Part shown: in pieces, positions 1 to 8,817 of the stretch
Layout: every line of letters begins with the position of its first letter
How positions within the stretch are numbered: the stretch's first letter is position 1
Assembly: GCF_017874625.1 (NCBI RefSeq)
Contig: NZ_JAGIKZ010000007.1
Span: 114,231 to 178,230 of the forward strand
DNA length: 64,000 bases
Source of the DNA: Cytobacillus eiseniae
GTDB lineage: Bacteria; Bacillota; Bacilli; Bacillales; Cytobacillaceae
Reading direction: 5' to 3'
Translations under genes and position numbers: made by a program
Notes under the pieces: model-generated
Databases searched by the model: none
What the model was told of the DNA's origin: nothing
What the model saw: the letters and a program-made list of their open reading frames with translations, nothing else

Positions 1-17
1 AGAGGAGCTGATTTTTT

Positions 18-1283
18 ATGTTAGAGAAAAGAAAGCCAATCCCTGTTGGAGAGGCTGTCAAACGGATTATGTTCCATGAAATTCATGGGCAAACTGAGCA
101 CGTCTCGATCAACGAAAGCTATGGAAGGTATTTATCAGAGGATTTAGTTGCGACAAGTGATGTGCCTCATTTTGATCGAGCTCCATATGATGGTTTTGCT
201 GTTCGTACAATTGATACAATAGATGCTGCACAAACAAATCCAGTTGAATTTGAGGTTATTGATCATATTGGTGCAGGAATGGTAACTGACAAAGAAGTGG
301 GTGCGTTTCAAGCTGTGAGGATTATGACTGGCGCACAAATGCCAATTGAATGTGATGCAGTAGTCATGCTTGAGCTCGCCAAAGCTTTTGAAAGGGATGG
401 AAAAAATTACATATCAATTAAACGGGCATATAAGCCTGGAGATAATGTCTCTTATAGAGGAGAAGATGCAAAAGAAGGAGATATTTTAATTAAAAAAGGA
501 ACAAAAATTAATCCTGGTATTCAAGCAATCCTCGCAACTTTTGGTTATGCAGAGGTTCCAGTCGCTAAAAAACCAATCGTTGGACTTTATGCAACAGGTA
601 CGGAATTATTGGATGTGTTTGACCAACTAGAGCCAGGAAAAATCAGAAATAGCAACTCTTATATGATTGCTGCTCAAATTGAGCGTGCAGGTGCTAAGGT
701 CCATTATTTTGGCCAGCTGCCAGATGAATTTGACACTTGCTATGAAGCAGTGAAAAATGCACTTATTAATGTAGATATGCTAATTACAACAGGTGGAGTG
801 TCGGTTGGAGATTATGATTATTTGCCGGCTATTTATGAAAAACTAGGCGCTGAGGTGTTATTTAATAAAGTAGCCATGCGTCCTGGCAGTGTAACAACAG
901 TTGCTCAATTAGAGGGAAAACTCCTTTTTGGGTTATCAGGGAATCCATCCGCTTGTTATGTAGGATTTGAACTTTTTGCACGACCAATTATCAGAAAGAT
1001 GCTGGCCTCTGAAAAACCACATCTTAGAAAAGAAAAGGCCATCCTATCTGTAGATTTTCTGAAGGCCAATCCATTTACACGATTTGTTAGAAGTGCATTA
1101 ACGGTTTCTGAAGGCCGATTCGTAGCTTCACCTAGTGGACTAGATAAATCGAATATCATTATGAGCCTTGCAGGGGCCAATTCATTAATGATTTTGCCAG
1201 GAGGAACGCGAGGATTTGAAGCGGGATCGGAAGTGGATATATTAATGCTAGAGGATTTTGATGGCAGCGAATGGCCGTGGTAA
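18..1283 (+). CDS. moeA: Molybdopterin molybdenumtransferase MoeA
   Basis: This enzyme inserts molybdate into adenylylated molybdopterin in the last steps of cytoplasmic molybdenum cofactor synthesis. The 421-residue product has the usual MoeA layout: an N-terminal region with DRAPYDGFAV (residues 53-62), a central pterin-binding domain with TTGGVSVGDYD, LSGNPSACY further on, and a small C-terminal domain. The ATG has an AGGAG ribosome site 10 bases upstream, right at the window edge. The next gene, mobB, overlaps its end by 13 bases, so the two are probably translated together. The nearby fnr suggests that the cofactor serves a nitrate reductase outside the window (inference). Confidence 0.95.
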   Translation: MLEKRKPIPVGEAVKRIMFHEIHGQTEHVSINESYGRYLSEDLVATSDVPHFDRAPYDGFAVRTIDTIDAAQTNPVEFEVIDHIGAGMVTDKEVGAFQAVRIMTGAQMPIECDAVVMLELAKAFERDGKNYISIKRAYKPGDNVSYRGEDAKEGDILIKKGTKINPGIQAILATFGYAEVPVAKKPIVGLYATGTELLDVFDQLEPGKIRNSNSYMIAAQIERAGAKVHYFGQLPDEFDTCYEAVKNALINVDMLITTGGVSVGDYDYLPAIYEKLGAEVLFNKVAMRPGSVTTVAQLEGKLLFGLSGNPSACYVGFELFARPIIRKMLASEKPHLRKEKAILSVDFLKANPFTRFVRSALTVSEGRFVASPSGLDKSNIIMSLAGANSLMILPGGTRGFEAGSEVDILMLEDFDGSEWPW

Positions 1284-1810
1284 CTGAACCAGTTGTTTTT
1301 CAAGTTGTAGGCTATCAAAATAGTGGCAAAACAACGGTAGTTAAACAAATTATTGAATCTCTTTCTGCAAAGCGATTTAAAGTTGCAACAATTAAGCATC
1401 ATGGGCATGGGGGAAAACCAGATATTATTGAAAGCAAGGACTCTCACCAGCATATCACTTCCGGAGCTTTCGCATCATTAGTTGAAGGGGATGGAAGGAT
1501 ATTGCTCCAGGCTGAGCAAAATAGCTGGTTATTAGATAAACAAATTCAGCTGCTTTCATCCTTGAATCCTAATTTCATTCTTGTAGAAGGCCATAAATCT
1601 GCACACTATCCAAAGATTGTCTTAGTAAGAAATACAGAAGATCATGTATTATTGACTAAGCTAACTAATATAAAGGCAGTATTTTATTGGGGAAATGAAC
1701 CTTTCGAATGTGAAGAGCAGGTTCCACCTTATGTTTCCTTTCATATAAATGATTCTTCAAGTTATGAATGGATATGCAATTTTTTGATTTGCCAGATAAA
1801 AAAGTCGTAA
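1271..1810 (+). CDS. mobB: Molybdopterin-guanine dinucleotide biosynthesis protein MobB
   Basis: MobB is a GTP-binding accessory protein for attaching GMP to the molybdenum cofactor. The 179-residue product starts with a beta strand leading into a P-loop, GYQNSGKT (residues 14-21), followed by the IKHHGHG segment and the ILVEGHK segment typical of MobB. Its start lies inside the end of moeA. A simple stem-loop terminator follows immediately, so moeA-mobB ends here. Length is normal for the family. No mobA is present in the window. Confidence 0.93.
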   Translation: MAVVTEPVVFQVVGYQNSGKTTVVKQIIESLSAKRFKVATIKHHGHGGKPDIIESKDSHQHITSGAFASLVEGDGRILLQAEQNSWLLDKQIQLLSSLNPNFILVEGHKSAHYPKIVLVRNTEDHVLLTKLTNIKAVFYWGNEPFECEEQVPPYVSFHINDSSSYEWICNFLICQIKKS

Positions 1811-1825
1811 AAACATTGTCGAAAA

Positions 1826-1853
1826 ACCGTCATATTTTGACGGCTTTTTTTTA
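1826..1853 (+). terminator. Rho-independent terminator after mobB
   Basis: The inverted repeat CCGTCA / TGACGG with a 5-base loop is followed by a run of eight T residues. It sits 16 bases after the mobB stop codon. Confidence 0.85.
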
Positions 1854-1857
1854 TTTA

Positions 1858-1900
1858 TGTGATAATATTCACAGGTAAAATTGTAAAATTTGTTTATAGT
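1858..1900 (+). promoter_or_regulatory. Fnr-dependent promoter of ywiC
   Basis: The sequence TGTGATAATATTCACA (1858-1873) is a perfect TGTGA-N6-TCACA Fnr/CRP-type box. A -10 element TATAGT lies at 1895-1900, which puts the start of transcription near 1907 and the box centre at about -41.5. That is the position expected for activation by Fnr in B. subtilis, and no good -35 element is needed. The activator gene fnr is the next gene, convergent. Confidence 0.75.
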
Positions 1901-1931
1901 GTAATTATAGTGATTACTAGGGGGGATTTTA

Positions 1932-2648
1932 GTGAAGCTTTGTTTACCAAAACAGCATGGTGCATGGGCAATGTTGATTATCCCATTCTGGCTTGGTGTT
2001 GTAGCATCAGAGTTTTTGTGGTCACATATCGCCTTTTTTATCGGGTGGTTATTTTTATATTTATCTACATATCCAATGCTTCTTTTATTCAAAAAGAAAA
2101 AAATGCAGTATTATTTGAAATGGACGTTCATATATTTTATTCCAGCAATCTTGCTGCTATTGATTCCACTTTTTGTACGACCATCGATTATTATATTCGG
2201 GCTTGTGATGATTCCGTTTTTTATTATTAATGCTTATTTTTCATCAAAAAATCGTGAACGGGCATTCCTCAATGATATGAGTGCGATATGTGTGTTTGCA
2301 ATTGCAGGCTTGGCAAGCAGCTATTTAGTGAATGGTGAAATAAATAACTTAGCGATTATAGTATTTATTACTTCCATTTTGTTTTTTGCAGGATGTACCT
2401 TCTTTGTAAAAACAATGATTCGGGAGAAAAAGAATCCAATATTTAAATGGATTTCATGGGGATTCCATATCGCTGTGCCATTAGTATCGTTTGTTTTAGG
2501 CGAATGGCTCATAGCAATTGCCTTTATTCCAAGTTTATTTAGAGCATTTTATTTCTATGGAAAAGGGATGACAATGAAGAAATTAGGCATCCTAGAAATT
2601 GTTAACTCTGTTTTCTTTTTTGTGATTATGGTATTTGTATTATTGTAA
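1932..2648 (+). CDS. ywiC: YwiC-like integral membrane protein
   Basis: A 238-residue hydrophobic protein with roughly seven or eight predicted membrane spans. It begins KLCLPKQHGAWAMLIIPFW, the signature start of the YwiC family. In B. subtilis ywiC lies next to fnr in the narK-fnr region. The start is GTG with a strong AGGGGGG ribosome site 6 bases upstream. The upstream Fnr box suggests induction without oxygen. The biochemical function of the family is not known to me. The PKQHGAW motif at the first membrane segment is the only obvious candidate active or binding site. Confidence 0.82.
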   Translation: MKLCLPKQHGAWAMLIIPFWLGVVASEFLWSHIAFFIGWLFLYLSTYPMLLLFKKKKMQYYLKWTFIYFIPAILLLLIPLFVRPSIIIFGLVMIPFFIINAYFSSKNRERAFLNDMSAICVFAIAGLASSYLVNGEINNLAIIVFITSILFFAGCTFFVKTMIREKKNPIFKWISWGFHIAVPLVSFVLGEWLIAIAFIPSLFRAFYFYGKGMTMKKLGILEIVNSVFFFVIMVFVLL

Positions 2649-2696
2649 AGGCGATGGAATCAGAAGAGGTTAACATATTTGAATGGCATATAAGTA

Positions 2697-2745
2697 AAAA
2701 AAGCACATGCAAAGCTGGAGAGACCCTGCTTCGCTTGTGCTTTTC
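2697..2745. terminator. Terminator between convergent ywiC and fnr
   Basis: AAAAGCACA pairs with TGTGCTTTT around an inner AAGC/GCTT pairing. A-rich and T-rich flanks on either side let it act in both directions between the two convergent genes. Confidence 0.7.
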
Positions 2746-2864
2746 TGTTGTTCTATTTGCTCTAGAAAATTATACGAGTGGTGCTTTACTTAAAGGGAAA
2801 CTCCTTTATTGTCATGAGCCATTTAGATTCTCCGTGTGATTAAGGAGCTAAAATAGATTCGTTC

Positions 2865-3557
2865 TTATTCTATATTGCAAATATTAATTGGACAGTTTTC
2901 ACAATCGATGGTTGTTTTTAAATAGGGTAAATCGTGAATCGTAATCATACTCTTTTCTATAGAAATTACATTGTTTTTACGGAGCTCCCCTAGCATGCGA
3001 TTGACGACTTCTCTAGAAGTGCCGCAAAAATTAGCAAGATCCTGGTTTGTTAAAGCAATCGTAATTAAGATTCCTTCTTCATTTTCCACTCCATAGCTAT
3101 TTGTTAGCCGAATCAAAGTTGAATAAAGGGCTCCTTTTTTTCCATGAAGGACAAGATCTCTAAATTTTGTTTGTGTTTTACGGTATTGTAAGCTAATCCA
3201 TTTCATTAATTCTAATGCAAGTGAATGGTCTTGATTTAGCCTTTCCTCTAGCTCTTTTTTATTAATAATTGCAACTTCTCCGCTTTCAACGATCTTTGCA
3301 TTCAACATATAATTGGAAGAAGGGCAAAAGAGTGAAAGCTCTCCAAATAAGTCTCCCTTTTGGCACATCCTTAATGTTAACTCTCGCCCATCAGGTACAA
3401 TTTTGCTAATTTGAATGACTCCACTTTGAACAATATAAAGTTCATTAGCTAACATTCCTTCTTGATATAAGAAGGTTCCTTTTTCGATTTTTTTTGTATA
3501 GTGAGCAGATTGAAGCAGTTCTTCTAATTTTGTAGATATTTCTTTTTCATTCTCCAA
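2865..3557 (-). CDS. fnr: Anaerobic regulator Fnr (Crp/Fnr family, Fe-S type)
   Basis: A transcription factor that activates anaerobic genes when it carries an oxygen-labile iron-sulfur cluster. The 230-residue protein has an N-terminal cyclic-nucleotide-type beta barrel, a dimer helix, and a C-terminal winged helix with LTNQDLANFCGTSREVVNRM as recognition region. The tail carries Cys219, Cys222 and Cys227 (C-x2-C-x4-C), the same pattern as Cys227/230/235 of B. subtilis Fnr. Asp134 in KFRDLVL matches the fourth ligand described there. It is therefore the Bacillus type, not the E. coli type with N-terminal cysteines. The gene converges on ywiC, which has a perfect Fnr box. Confidence 0.92.
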   Translation of the reverse strand: MENEKEISTKLEELLQSAHYTKKIEKGTFLYQEGMLANELYIVQSGVIQISKIVPDGRELTLRMCQKGDLFGELSLFCPSSNYMLNAKIVESGEVAIINKKELEERLNQDHSLALELMKWISLQYRKTQTKFRDLVLHGKKGALYSTLIRLTNSYGVENEEGILITIALTNQDLANFCGTSREVVNRMLGELRKNNVISIEKSMITIHDLPYLKTTIDCENCPINICNIE

Positions 3558-4110
3558 TAAAACCCACCTCTTTCAGTAGTATGAGTGTGGAAGGGATTAC
3601 ACGAATCATTTCTAATTAAATTGATTAATACTACTATTATATTGTAAAGATTAAAAACATCAAGAAAAAACAGTTGATTTATTTTTTGCAAGTTTCTATA
3701 ATAAGAGCAACAGAAAATATATAATTATAAATTTTTATAATTAAATATACAAAAATGCTTGTCGGTTTGAAGAGGGAAATTATGAAAGTCTCAATTAATG
3801 ACGTAACTAGATATTGGGGAATGGAGTTGCTGTATATTGTTCATCAGCATTTAAAAGCTCAGATTCAATCAATACTCACATATAGAAAAGGGAGGGCCTT
3901 CCTAATTAATAAAATTCGAACAGGCATGTCACGAGAGGAAAACTACTTACATTTAGAGATATTCATTTGGAACCTAATCTAGTTACAGCTGCTAAAGTAG
4001 TAATGCATGTATTAATACTTTGCTCCTTTAACAATTATAGAAATAGATGAATCAGTAAATATAATCCACCCTGTATTAAAGCATGGTATTCGATGGCCTT
4101 ATAGGCTTTA
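3558..4110. other. Gene-poor junction between fnr and carA
   Basis: No convincing gene is present. The segment holds the divergent upstream regions of fnr and carA. An imperfect Fnr-like dyad (TGTGG-N6-TTACA, 3586-3601) lies just upstream of fnr. One 75-codon frame (3755-3982) and short stretches in other frames look like chance or decayed coding sequence that I do not recognise. In B. subtilis this position would hold argCJBD. Confidence 0.5.
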
Positions 4111-4119
4111 AATTTTTGT

Positions 4120-4162
4120 TATAATTGTATAAATATAAAATAAAATATATAAATATTCATAA
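4120..4162 (+). promoter_or_regulatory. carA promoter with ARG-box-like operators
   Basis: A -10 element TATAAT (4120-4125) is followed by two AT-rich sites. TGTATAAATATAAAAT (4127-4142) resembles the left half and ATATAAATATTCATAA (4147-4162) the right half of the ArgR/AhrC ARG box. The -35 element is poor. Placement downstream of the -10 fits repression by arginine, as for arginine operons of Bacillus. The call rests on similarity by eye. Confidence 0.45.
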
Positions 4163-4174
4163 TGAGGTGGATAA

Positions 4175-4591
4175 ATGAACGGTTACTTGTACTTGGATGG
4201 TGATCAGTGTTTTAAAGGGCAATGGCTAACTGCGCCTCTAGAACATAATGTAAATAGAAAAATTATATTTTTTACAGGAATGATTGGATATGAAGACGTG
4301 CTGATAGATCCTACATATACGAATCAGATTGTTATTTTTACGTATCCGTTAATCGGTACTTATGGGATAAGCTACGAAGAATATATACATAAAAAACCAT
4401 CTGTCGGAGCTGTCGTAGTTTATGAAGCTGTCGATGATCCGTCACATTATCAATCCACTTCTTCGCTTACTGAATACCTTGAAAAATGGAACATCCCGAT
4501 GTTAAGTCATGTTGATACGAGAGCAGTTGTAAAGAAATTAAGGAATAGAAGTTCAATGTCAGCGATTCTTTCATCAAGTGAACCTATTTGA
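4175..4591 (+). CDS. carA: Truncated carbamoyl phosphate synthase small subunit (N-terminal domain only)
   Basis: The 138-residue product is a recognisable CarA N-terminal domain: GYLYLDGDQCFKG at the start, FTGMIGYEDVLIDP, YPLIGTYGI and a closing DTRAVVKKLRNRSSM. A full CarA has about 350 residues and adds a glutamine amidotransferase domain with a Cys-His-Glu triad. That whole domain is missing. The frame ends in a stop at the domain boundary and carB begins 48 bases later, so there is no room for it. The gene keeps a ribosome site (GAGGTGG) and a regulated-looking promoter, so it is probably expressed. It may be a decaying remnant, or a structural partner for an ammonia-using CarB. Confidence 0.85.
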   Translation: MNGYLYLDGDQCFKGQWLTAPLEHNVNRKIIFFTGMIGYEDVLIDPTYTNQIVIFTYPLIGTYGISYEEYIHKKPSVGAVVVYEAVDDPSHYQSTSSLTEYLEKWNIPMLSHVDTRAVVKKLRNRSSMSAILSSSEPI

Positions 4592-4639
4592 ATCAATTTA
4601 CATTCATATAAATGAATGAGTAGAGGAGCGTTCATACGT

Positions 4640-7600
4640 ATGCCAAAAGATACAAGCATTCAGTCGATTCTTGTGATTGGTTCAGGCCCAATTGTCATTG
4701 GGCAAGCGGCAGAGTTTGATTATGCTGGGACACAAGGCTGTTCTGCTCTCAAAGAAGAAGGCTATGAAGTCATTCTAGTAAATAATAATCCGGCAACGAT
4801 TATGTCAGATCAAGCATTTGCTGACCGCGTCTATTTTGAGCCATTAACTGTAGATAGTTTAGAGAAAATCATTGAATTGGAACGACCGGATGGGATTCTT
4901 GCTACACTAGGTGGTCAAACAGGCTTGAACTTAGCCTATCAACTAAGTGAGGCAGGTATTTTAGAACGGTTTCAGGTGAAGTTTCTTGGAAGTAGTATTG
5001 AAACGATAAAAAAGGCTGAAGACAGGGAAATATTTAGGGCATTGATGAAAGAATTGAATGAGCCAGTTCCTGAGAGCGAAATTATTCGTGATGTGGAAAC
5101 AGCGAGGCGATTTGGACAGATGATCGGCTTTCCAATTATCGTTCGTCCTGCATACACACTCGGTGGGACTGGTGGAGGCATTGCTAATCATCTTGCTGAA
5201 TTAGAAGCACTAGTAAAAGGCGGGTTAAACGAAAGTGCAATCAACCAATGCTTAATTGAAAAAAGTATTGCAGGGTATAAAGAAATTGAGTTTGAGGTGG
5301 TACGAGATTCAACTGATACTTGCATCATTATTTGCAATATGGAAAATATTGATCCAGTTGGCATTCATACTGGTGACTCAATTGTTGTAGCCCCTTCACA
5401 AACACTGACGAATGATGAATATCAACTTCTCCGTCAGGCGGCCGTAAAGATCGTTTCAAAACTTGGTATTATTGGGGGCTGTAATATTCAATTTGCGCTT
5501 GATCCTACGAGTAGAAATTATTATTTAATTGAGGTCAACCCAAGGGTTAGCCGATCTTCCGCCCTTGCTTCTAAGGCAACGGGCTATCCGATAGCACAAA
5601 TAGCTGCAAAGCTCGCTGTTGGTTACAGCTTATCAGAACTGTATCATCCATTAACGAAGCATAAATCATCAAGCTTTGAGCCTGTTATCGATTATGTCGT
5701 TGTAAAATTTCCAAAATGGGCATTTAATAAATTCCCGGCAGCAGATCGTCGATTAGGCACACAAATGAAGGCGACAGGTGAAGCAATGGGGATGGATCGG
5801 AATCTTGAGCGGGCGCTATTAAAGGCAATCCATTCCCTTGATGGAGGAACGGATCTAAAAAAAACATATCTAATAGAAGCAGCCACAGATCATTTAGAAC
5901 AAATGCTAACAGAGCAAACAGATGAAAGATTTTTCATTATTATGGAACTATTACGTCGTGGACAAAGAGTAGAGACATTATTTGAAATGACAAAGATTGA
6001 TCGCTTTTTTTTACAATCCTTTAAGAAATTAGTCAATCTGGAACAGCAGGTTGCTGCTCAAACGTTTGAAACAATAACAAAATCTAAGCTGCAGATGTTT
6101 AAGGAAAAGGGCATTAGTGATCAATATTTGGCAAATGAATGGCATGTGACAGAAAGGGCCATTCGTAATAAGCGAAAAATGCTCGGTATAAAACCAATCT
6201 ATAAAATGGTAGATACTTGTGCAGGGGAATTTGAAGCATATTCAAATTACTTTTACTCAAGTTATTTTGGTGAAACGGAACTAAATGTAAGAAAGGATAA
6301 GCGGAAAGTATTAATTATTGGCAGCGGGCCAATCCGAATCGGCCAAGGAATCGAATTTGATTATTGCTCTGTTCAAGCGGTCTTTGCTTTAAAGAAAGCG
6401 ATGGTTGAAACGATTATGATTAATAATAATCCTGAAACAGTAAGCACTGATTATAAGATTGCCGATCGCCTCTATTTTGAGCCCCTTATCCTTGAGGATG
6501 TACTTAATGTAATTGAAGCAGAAGGAATTACTGAAGTTCTCATTCAATTTGGGGGACAGACTGCACTTAATTTGGCAGAGAAGCTTGAGGAATATGGTTT
6601 AACTTTACTAGGAATCACTTCAAATAAAATTAATCAACTAGAGGATCGAAAGCAATTTTATCAGCTGTTAGATGATTTAACGATCCCACATATGGATGGA
6701 GAGATTGTCCAATCGGAAAAGGAGCTGTCTACAGCAGTAAAGAAGATGGGATTTCCGGTTTTGATTCGTCCATCATTTGTTATTGGCGGAAAGGGCATGG
6801 AAATCATCAGCTGCAAGACGGAGCTGGAGCGGTACATTCAAAAGAATCGTATATATCCTGTTCTTGCAGATAGGTTCCTTCAAGGAATGGAAGCTGAATT
6901 TGATTTAGCCGCTGATGGACAGCATATGTATGTACCAGCAATTATTGAGCATATTGAACGGACTGGTGTTCACTCTGGAGACAGTGTATCTGTGATCCCC
7001 CCGCAATCTTTAACGTCTGATGTACAGGAAAAAATGATTGGCTATGCAAGATTGATCGTTCAAAAGCTCCAATATAAAGGCTTGATGAATATCCAATTTA
7101 TTATCAATAAGGAAAAAGTCTATGTGTTGGAAGTGAACCCTCGTGCAAGTAGAACCGTGCCGATTATTAGTAAAGTGACCGATGTTCCACTCGTAGAAAT
7201 TGCGACAAAAGTATTGCTTGGGAAATATCATTTGTCGAATGATGTAATTGCGCATCATTCAAATAATGATTTTGTTTGTGTGAAATATCCGGTTTTTTCA
7301 ACCTATGCATTAAAAGGACTTGATTCAAAAGTAGGACCAGAAATGAAATCAACTGGAGAAGGGATTGCTATCGCTTCAACCTTTGAAGAAGCGATGAAAA
7401 AAGCCTTTCAGAATGATCGTTTAAAAAAAATCGTTCAATGGAGGATTGGGATAAAAGGCAACGGAAATGATAAAAGGTTAAAATTACTAGCTGAGGCTGC
7501 TGGGGTAAAGCTAATAGACATCGAGGATCATTATTCAATTCAGCAAATGAAAGAAATGATTGCTCTGTTCAGTCCTAACGAGTCTTTTGTGGATCGCAAG

Positions 7601-7759
7601 CTGAGGGAAGAAGCAATAAAAAACAGAATCATTACATTTACGGAACGGGAGACGCTAGAGGTATTTTTACAAGGGTTAGCGGTAGAAGAGTGGAGTGTGC
7701 GATCGATGGGAGACTGGCTAGATAGAGTGAAAAAAACAAAGGAAGTGAGCATAAGATGA
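4640..7759 (+). CDS. carB: Carbamoyl phosphate synthase large subunit (arginine-type)
   Basis: Makes carbamoyl phosphate from bicarbonate, ammonia and two ATP for arginine synthesis. The 1039-residue protein has two homologous ATP-grasp halves, each opening with a VIGSGPIVIGQ- or IIGSGPIRIGQ-type loop (first near residue 13, second near residue 560). Length is close to the arginine-specific B. subtilis enzyme, which lacks most of the C-terminal allosteric region. An ATG at 4616 is in frame, but AGAGGAG at 4622-4628 places the real start at 4640, matching the family start MPKDTSIQSIL. Without a glutaminase domain on CarA it would have to use free ammonia or borrow glutaminase from a pyrimidine-pathway subunit (inference). 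Its stop overlaps the argF start. Confidence 0.95.
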   Translation: MPKDTSIQSILVIGSGPIVIGQAAEFDYAGTQGCSALKEEGYEVILVNNNPATIMSDQAFADRVYFEPLTVDSLEKIIELERPDGILATLGGQTGLNLAYQLSEAGILERFQVKFLGSSIETIKKAEDREIFRALMKELNEPVPESEIIRDVETARRFGQMIGFPIIVRPAYTLGGTGGGIANHLAELEALVKGGLNESAINQCLIEKSIAGYKEIEFEVVRDSTDTCIIICNMENIDPVGIHTGDSIVVAPSQTLTNDEYQLLRQAAVKIVSKLGIIGGCNIQFALDPTSRNYYLIEVNPRVSRSSALASKATGYPIAQIAAKLAVGYSLSELYHPLTKHKSSSFEPVIDYVVVKFPKWAFNKFPAADRRLGTQMKATGEAMGMDRNLERALLKAIHSLDGGTDLKKTYLIEAATDHLEQMLTEQTDERFFIIMELLRRGQRVETLFEMTKIDRFFLQSFKKLVNLEQQVAAQTFETITKSKLQMFKEKGISDQYLANEWHVTERAIRNKRKMLGIKPIYKMVDTCAGEFEAYSNYFYSSYFGETELNVRKDKRKVLIIGSGPIRIGQGIEFDYCSVQAVFALKKAMVETIMINNNPETVSTDYKIADRLYFEPLILEDVLNVIEAEGITEVLIQFGGQTALNLAEKLEEYGLTLLGITSNKINQLEDRKQFYQLLDDLTIPHMDGEIVQSEKELSTAVKKMGFPVLIRPSFVIGGKGMEIISCKTELERYIQKNRIYPVLADRFLQGMEAEFDLAADGQHMYVPAIIEHIERTGVHSGDSVSVIPPQSLTSDVQEKMIGYARLIVQKLQYKGLMNIQFIINKEKVYVLEVNPRASRTVPIISKVTDVPLVEIATKVLLGKYHLSNDVIAHHSNNDFVCVKYPVFSTYALKGLDSKVGPEMKSTGEGIAIASTFEEAMKKAFQNDRLKKIVQWRIGIKGNGNDKRLKLLAEAAGVKLIDIEDHYSIQQMKEMIALFSPNESFVDRKLREEAIKNRIITFTERETLEVFLQGLAVEEWSVRSMGDWLDRVKKTKEVSIR

Positions 7760-8712
7760 TTTCACTTGAAGTGACTGAACAACATTTGAATTTGAAAGGG
7801 AAACACTTTTTAACATTGGCAGACCTTTCTCCAGAAAGTATAAAAGGCTTACTAGCAAAGGCGCTGAAAATGAAAAAGTCCTTTACATTAGGAGAAGAGA
7901 CAAACGTATTAAAGGGAAACATTTTAGGAATGATTTTCGAAAAACCTTCAACACGTACAAGAGCCTCATTTGAAGCAGGGATGCTACAACTTGGTGGGCA
8001 CGCACTCTATTTAAACAGCAATGATCTACAGCTTGGAAGAGGTGAATCAATTGCTGATACTGCAAAAGTGCTATCTCAATATGTCGATGCAATCATGATT
8101 CGAACGTTCTCACATCAAACGCTTGAAGAGCTAAGTGCTCATGCATCCGTACCTGTTATTAATGGTTTAACGAATCTCTATCACCCATGTCAGGCATTAG
8201 CAGATTTATTAACTATTTATGAGAAAAAGGGTGGATGGGCTGGACAAAAGTTATGCTATATTGGAGATGGAAATAATGTAGCCCATTCTTTAATGATTGC
8301 GTCCGCAAAGACAGGAATGGATATTACGGTTGCATGTCCAAGAGGTTATGAACCAGATCCAGCAATTATCAAATTGGCCGAAGGATTTTCCAAAGCAAGT
8401 GGGTCAAAAGTAGCCATCTCCAATCATCCTATAGAAGCAGTGGAAAATGCTGATATTATCTATACAGATGTATGGACGAGTATGGGTCAAGAGGAAGAAA
8501 ATGAAAAGCGTCTAAGAGAGTTTTCAGGCTTTCAAGTGAATGAGCATCTTGTCCAATATGGGAAAAGTGATTTTGTTTTTCTGCACTGCTTACCTGCCCA
8601 TAGAGGAGTAGAGGTGGAAGGGGCAGTCATTGACGGACCACATTCAGCTATCTTTCAACAAGCAGGAAATCGGTTGCATGTGCAAAAAGCATTGCTTTCA
8701 GAGATTCTATAA
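7756..8712 (+). CDS. argF: Ornithine carbamoyltransferase
   Basis: Transfers the carbamoyl group to ornithine to give citrulline. The 318-residue protein carries the phosphate-binding motif PSTRTRASFE, the HPCQALADLLT motif and FLHCLPAHRG near the C-terminus, all diagnostic for this enzyme. It overlaps carB by four bases (ATGA), so it is translationally coupled and shares the carA promoter. It is followed by a strong terminator. Gene order carA-carB-argF is that of the Bacillus arginine operon, so a biosynthetic role is preferred over a catabolic one. Confidence 0.96.
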   Translation: MISLEVTEQHLNLKGKHFLTLADLSPESIKGLLAKALKMKKSFTLGEETNVLKGNILGMIFEKPSTRTRASFEAGMLQLGGHALYLNSNDLQLGRGESIADTAKVLSQYVDAIMIRTFSHQTLEELSAHASVPVINGLTNLYHPCQALADLLTIYEKKGGWAGQKLCYIGDGNNVAHSLMIASAKTGMDITVACPRGYEPDPAIIKLAEGFSKASGSKVAISNHPIEAVENADIIYTDVWTSMGQEEENEKRLREFSGFQVNEHLVQYGKSDFVFLHCLPAHRGVEVEGAVIDGPHSAIFQQAGNRLHVQKALLSEIL

Positions 8713-8717
8713 TAGGG

Positions 8718-8750
8718 AAAGGCCTTCTATTCACAAAGAAGGCCTTTTTT
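8718..8750 (+). terminator. Terminator after argF
   Basis: AAAGGCCTTC pairs with GAAGGCCTTT around a 10-base loop and runs into six T residues. Confidence 0.92.
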
Positions 8751-8778
8751 AGATTGATCATATTAGAAAACTAGTATG

Positions 8779-8812
8779 GGCAGATTCGGATGGTCCATGA
8801 AATGAATCTGCC
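8779..8812 (-). terminator. Hairpin after uppP
   Basis: GGCAGATTC and GAATCTGCC form a 9-bp stem just beyond the uppP stop codon. The T-rich tract on the minus strand is weak, so termination strength is uncertain. Confidence 0.5.
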
Positions 8813-8817
8813 TCTAT

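Noticed and set aside
2654..2839. A 61-codon frame after ywiC
   Set aside because: It runs through the terminator hairpin between ywiC and fnr and has no ribosome site.
3755..3982. A 75-codon frame between fnr and carA
   Set aside because: No ribosome site of quality, no recognisable family, AT-rich surroundings, and neighbouring frames look equally coding-like. It may be decayed sequence, so I describe the region but do not call a gene.
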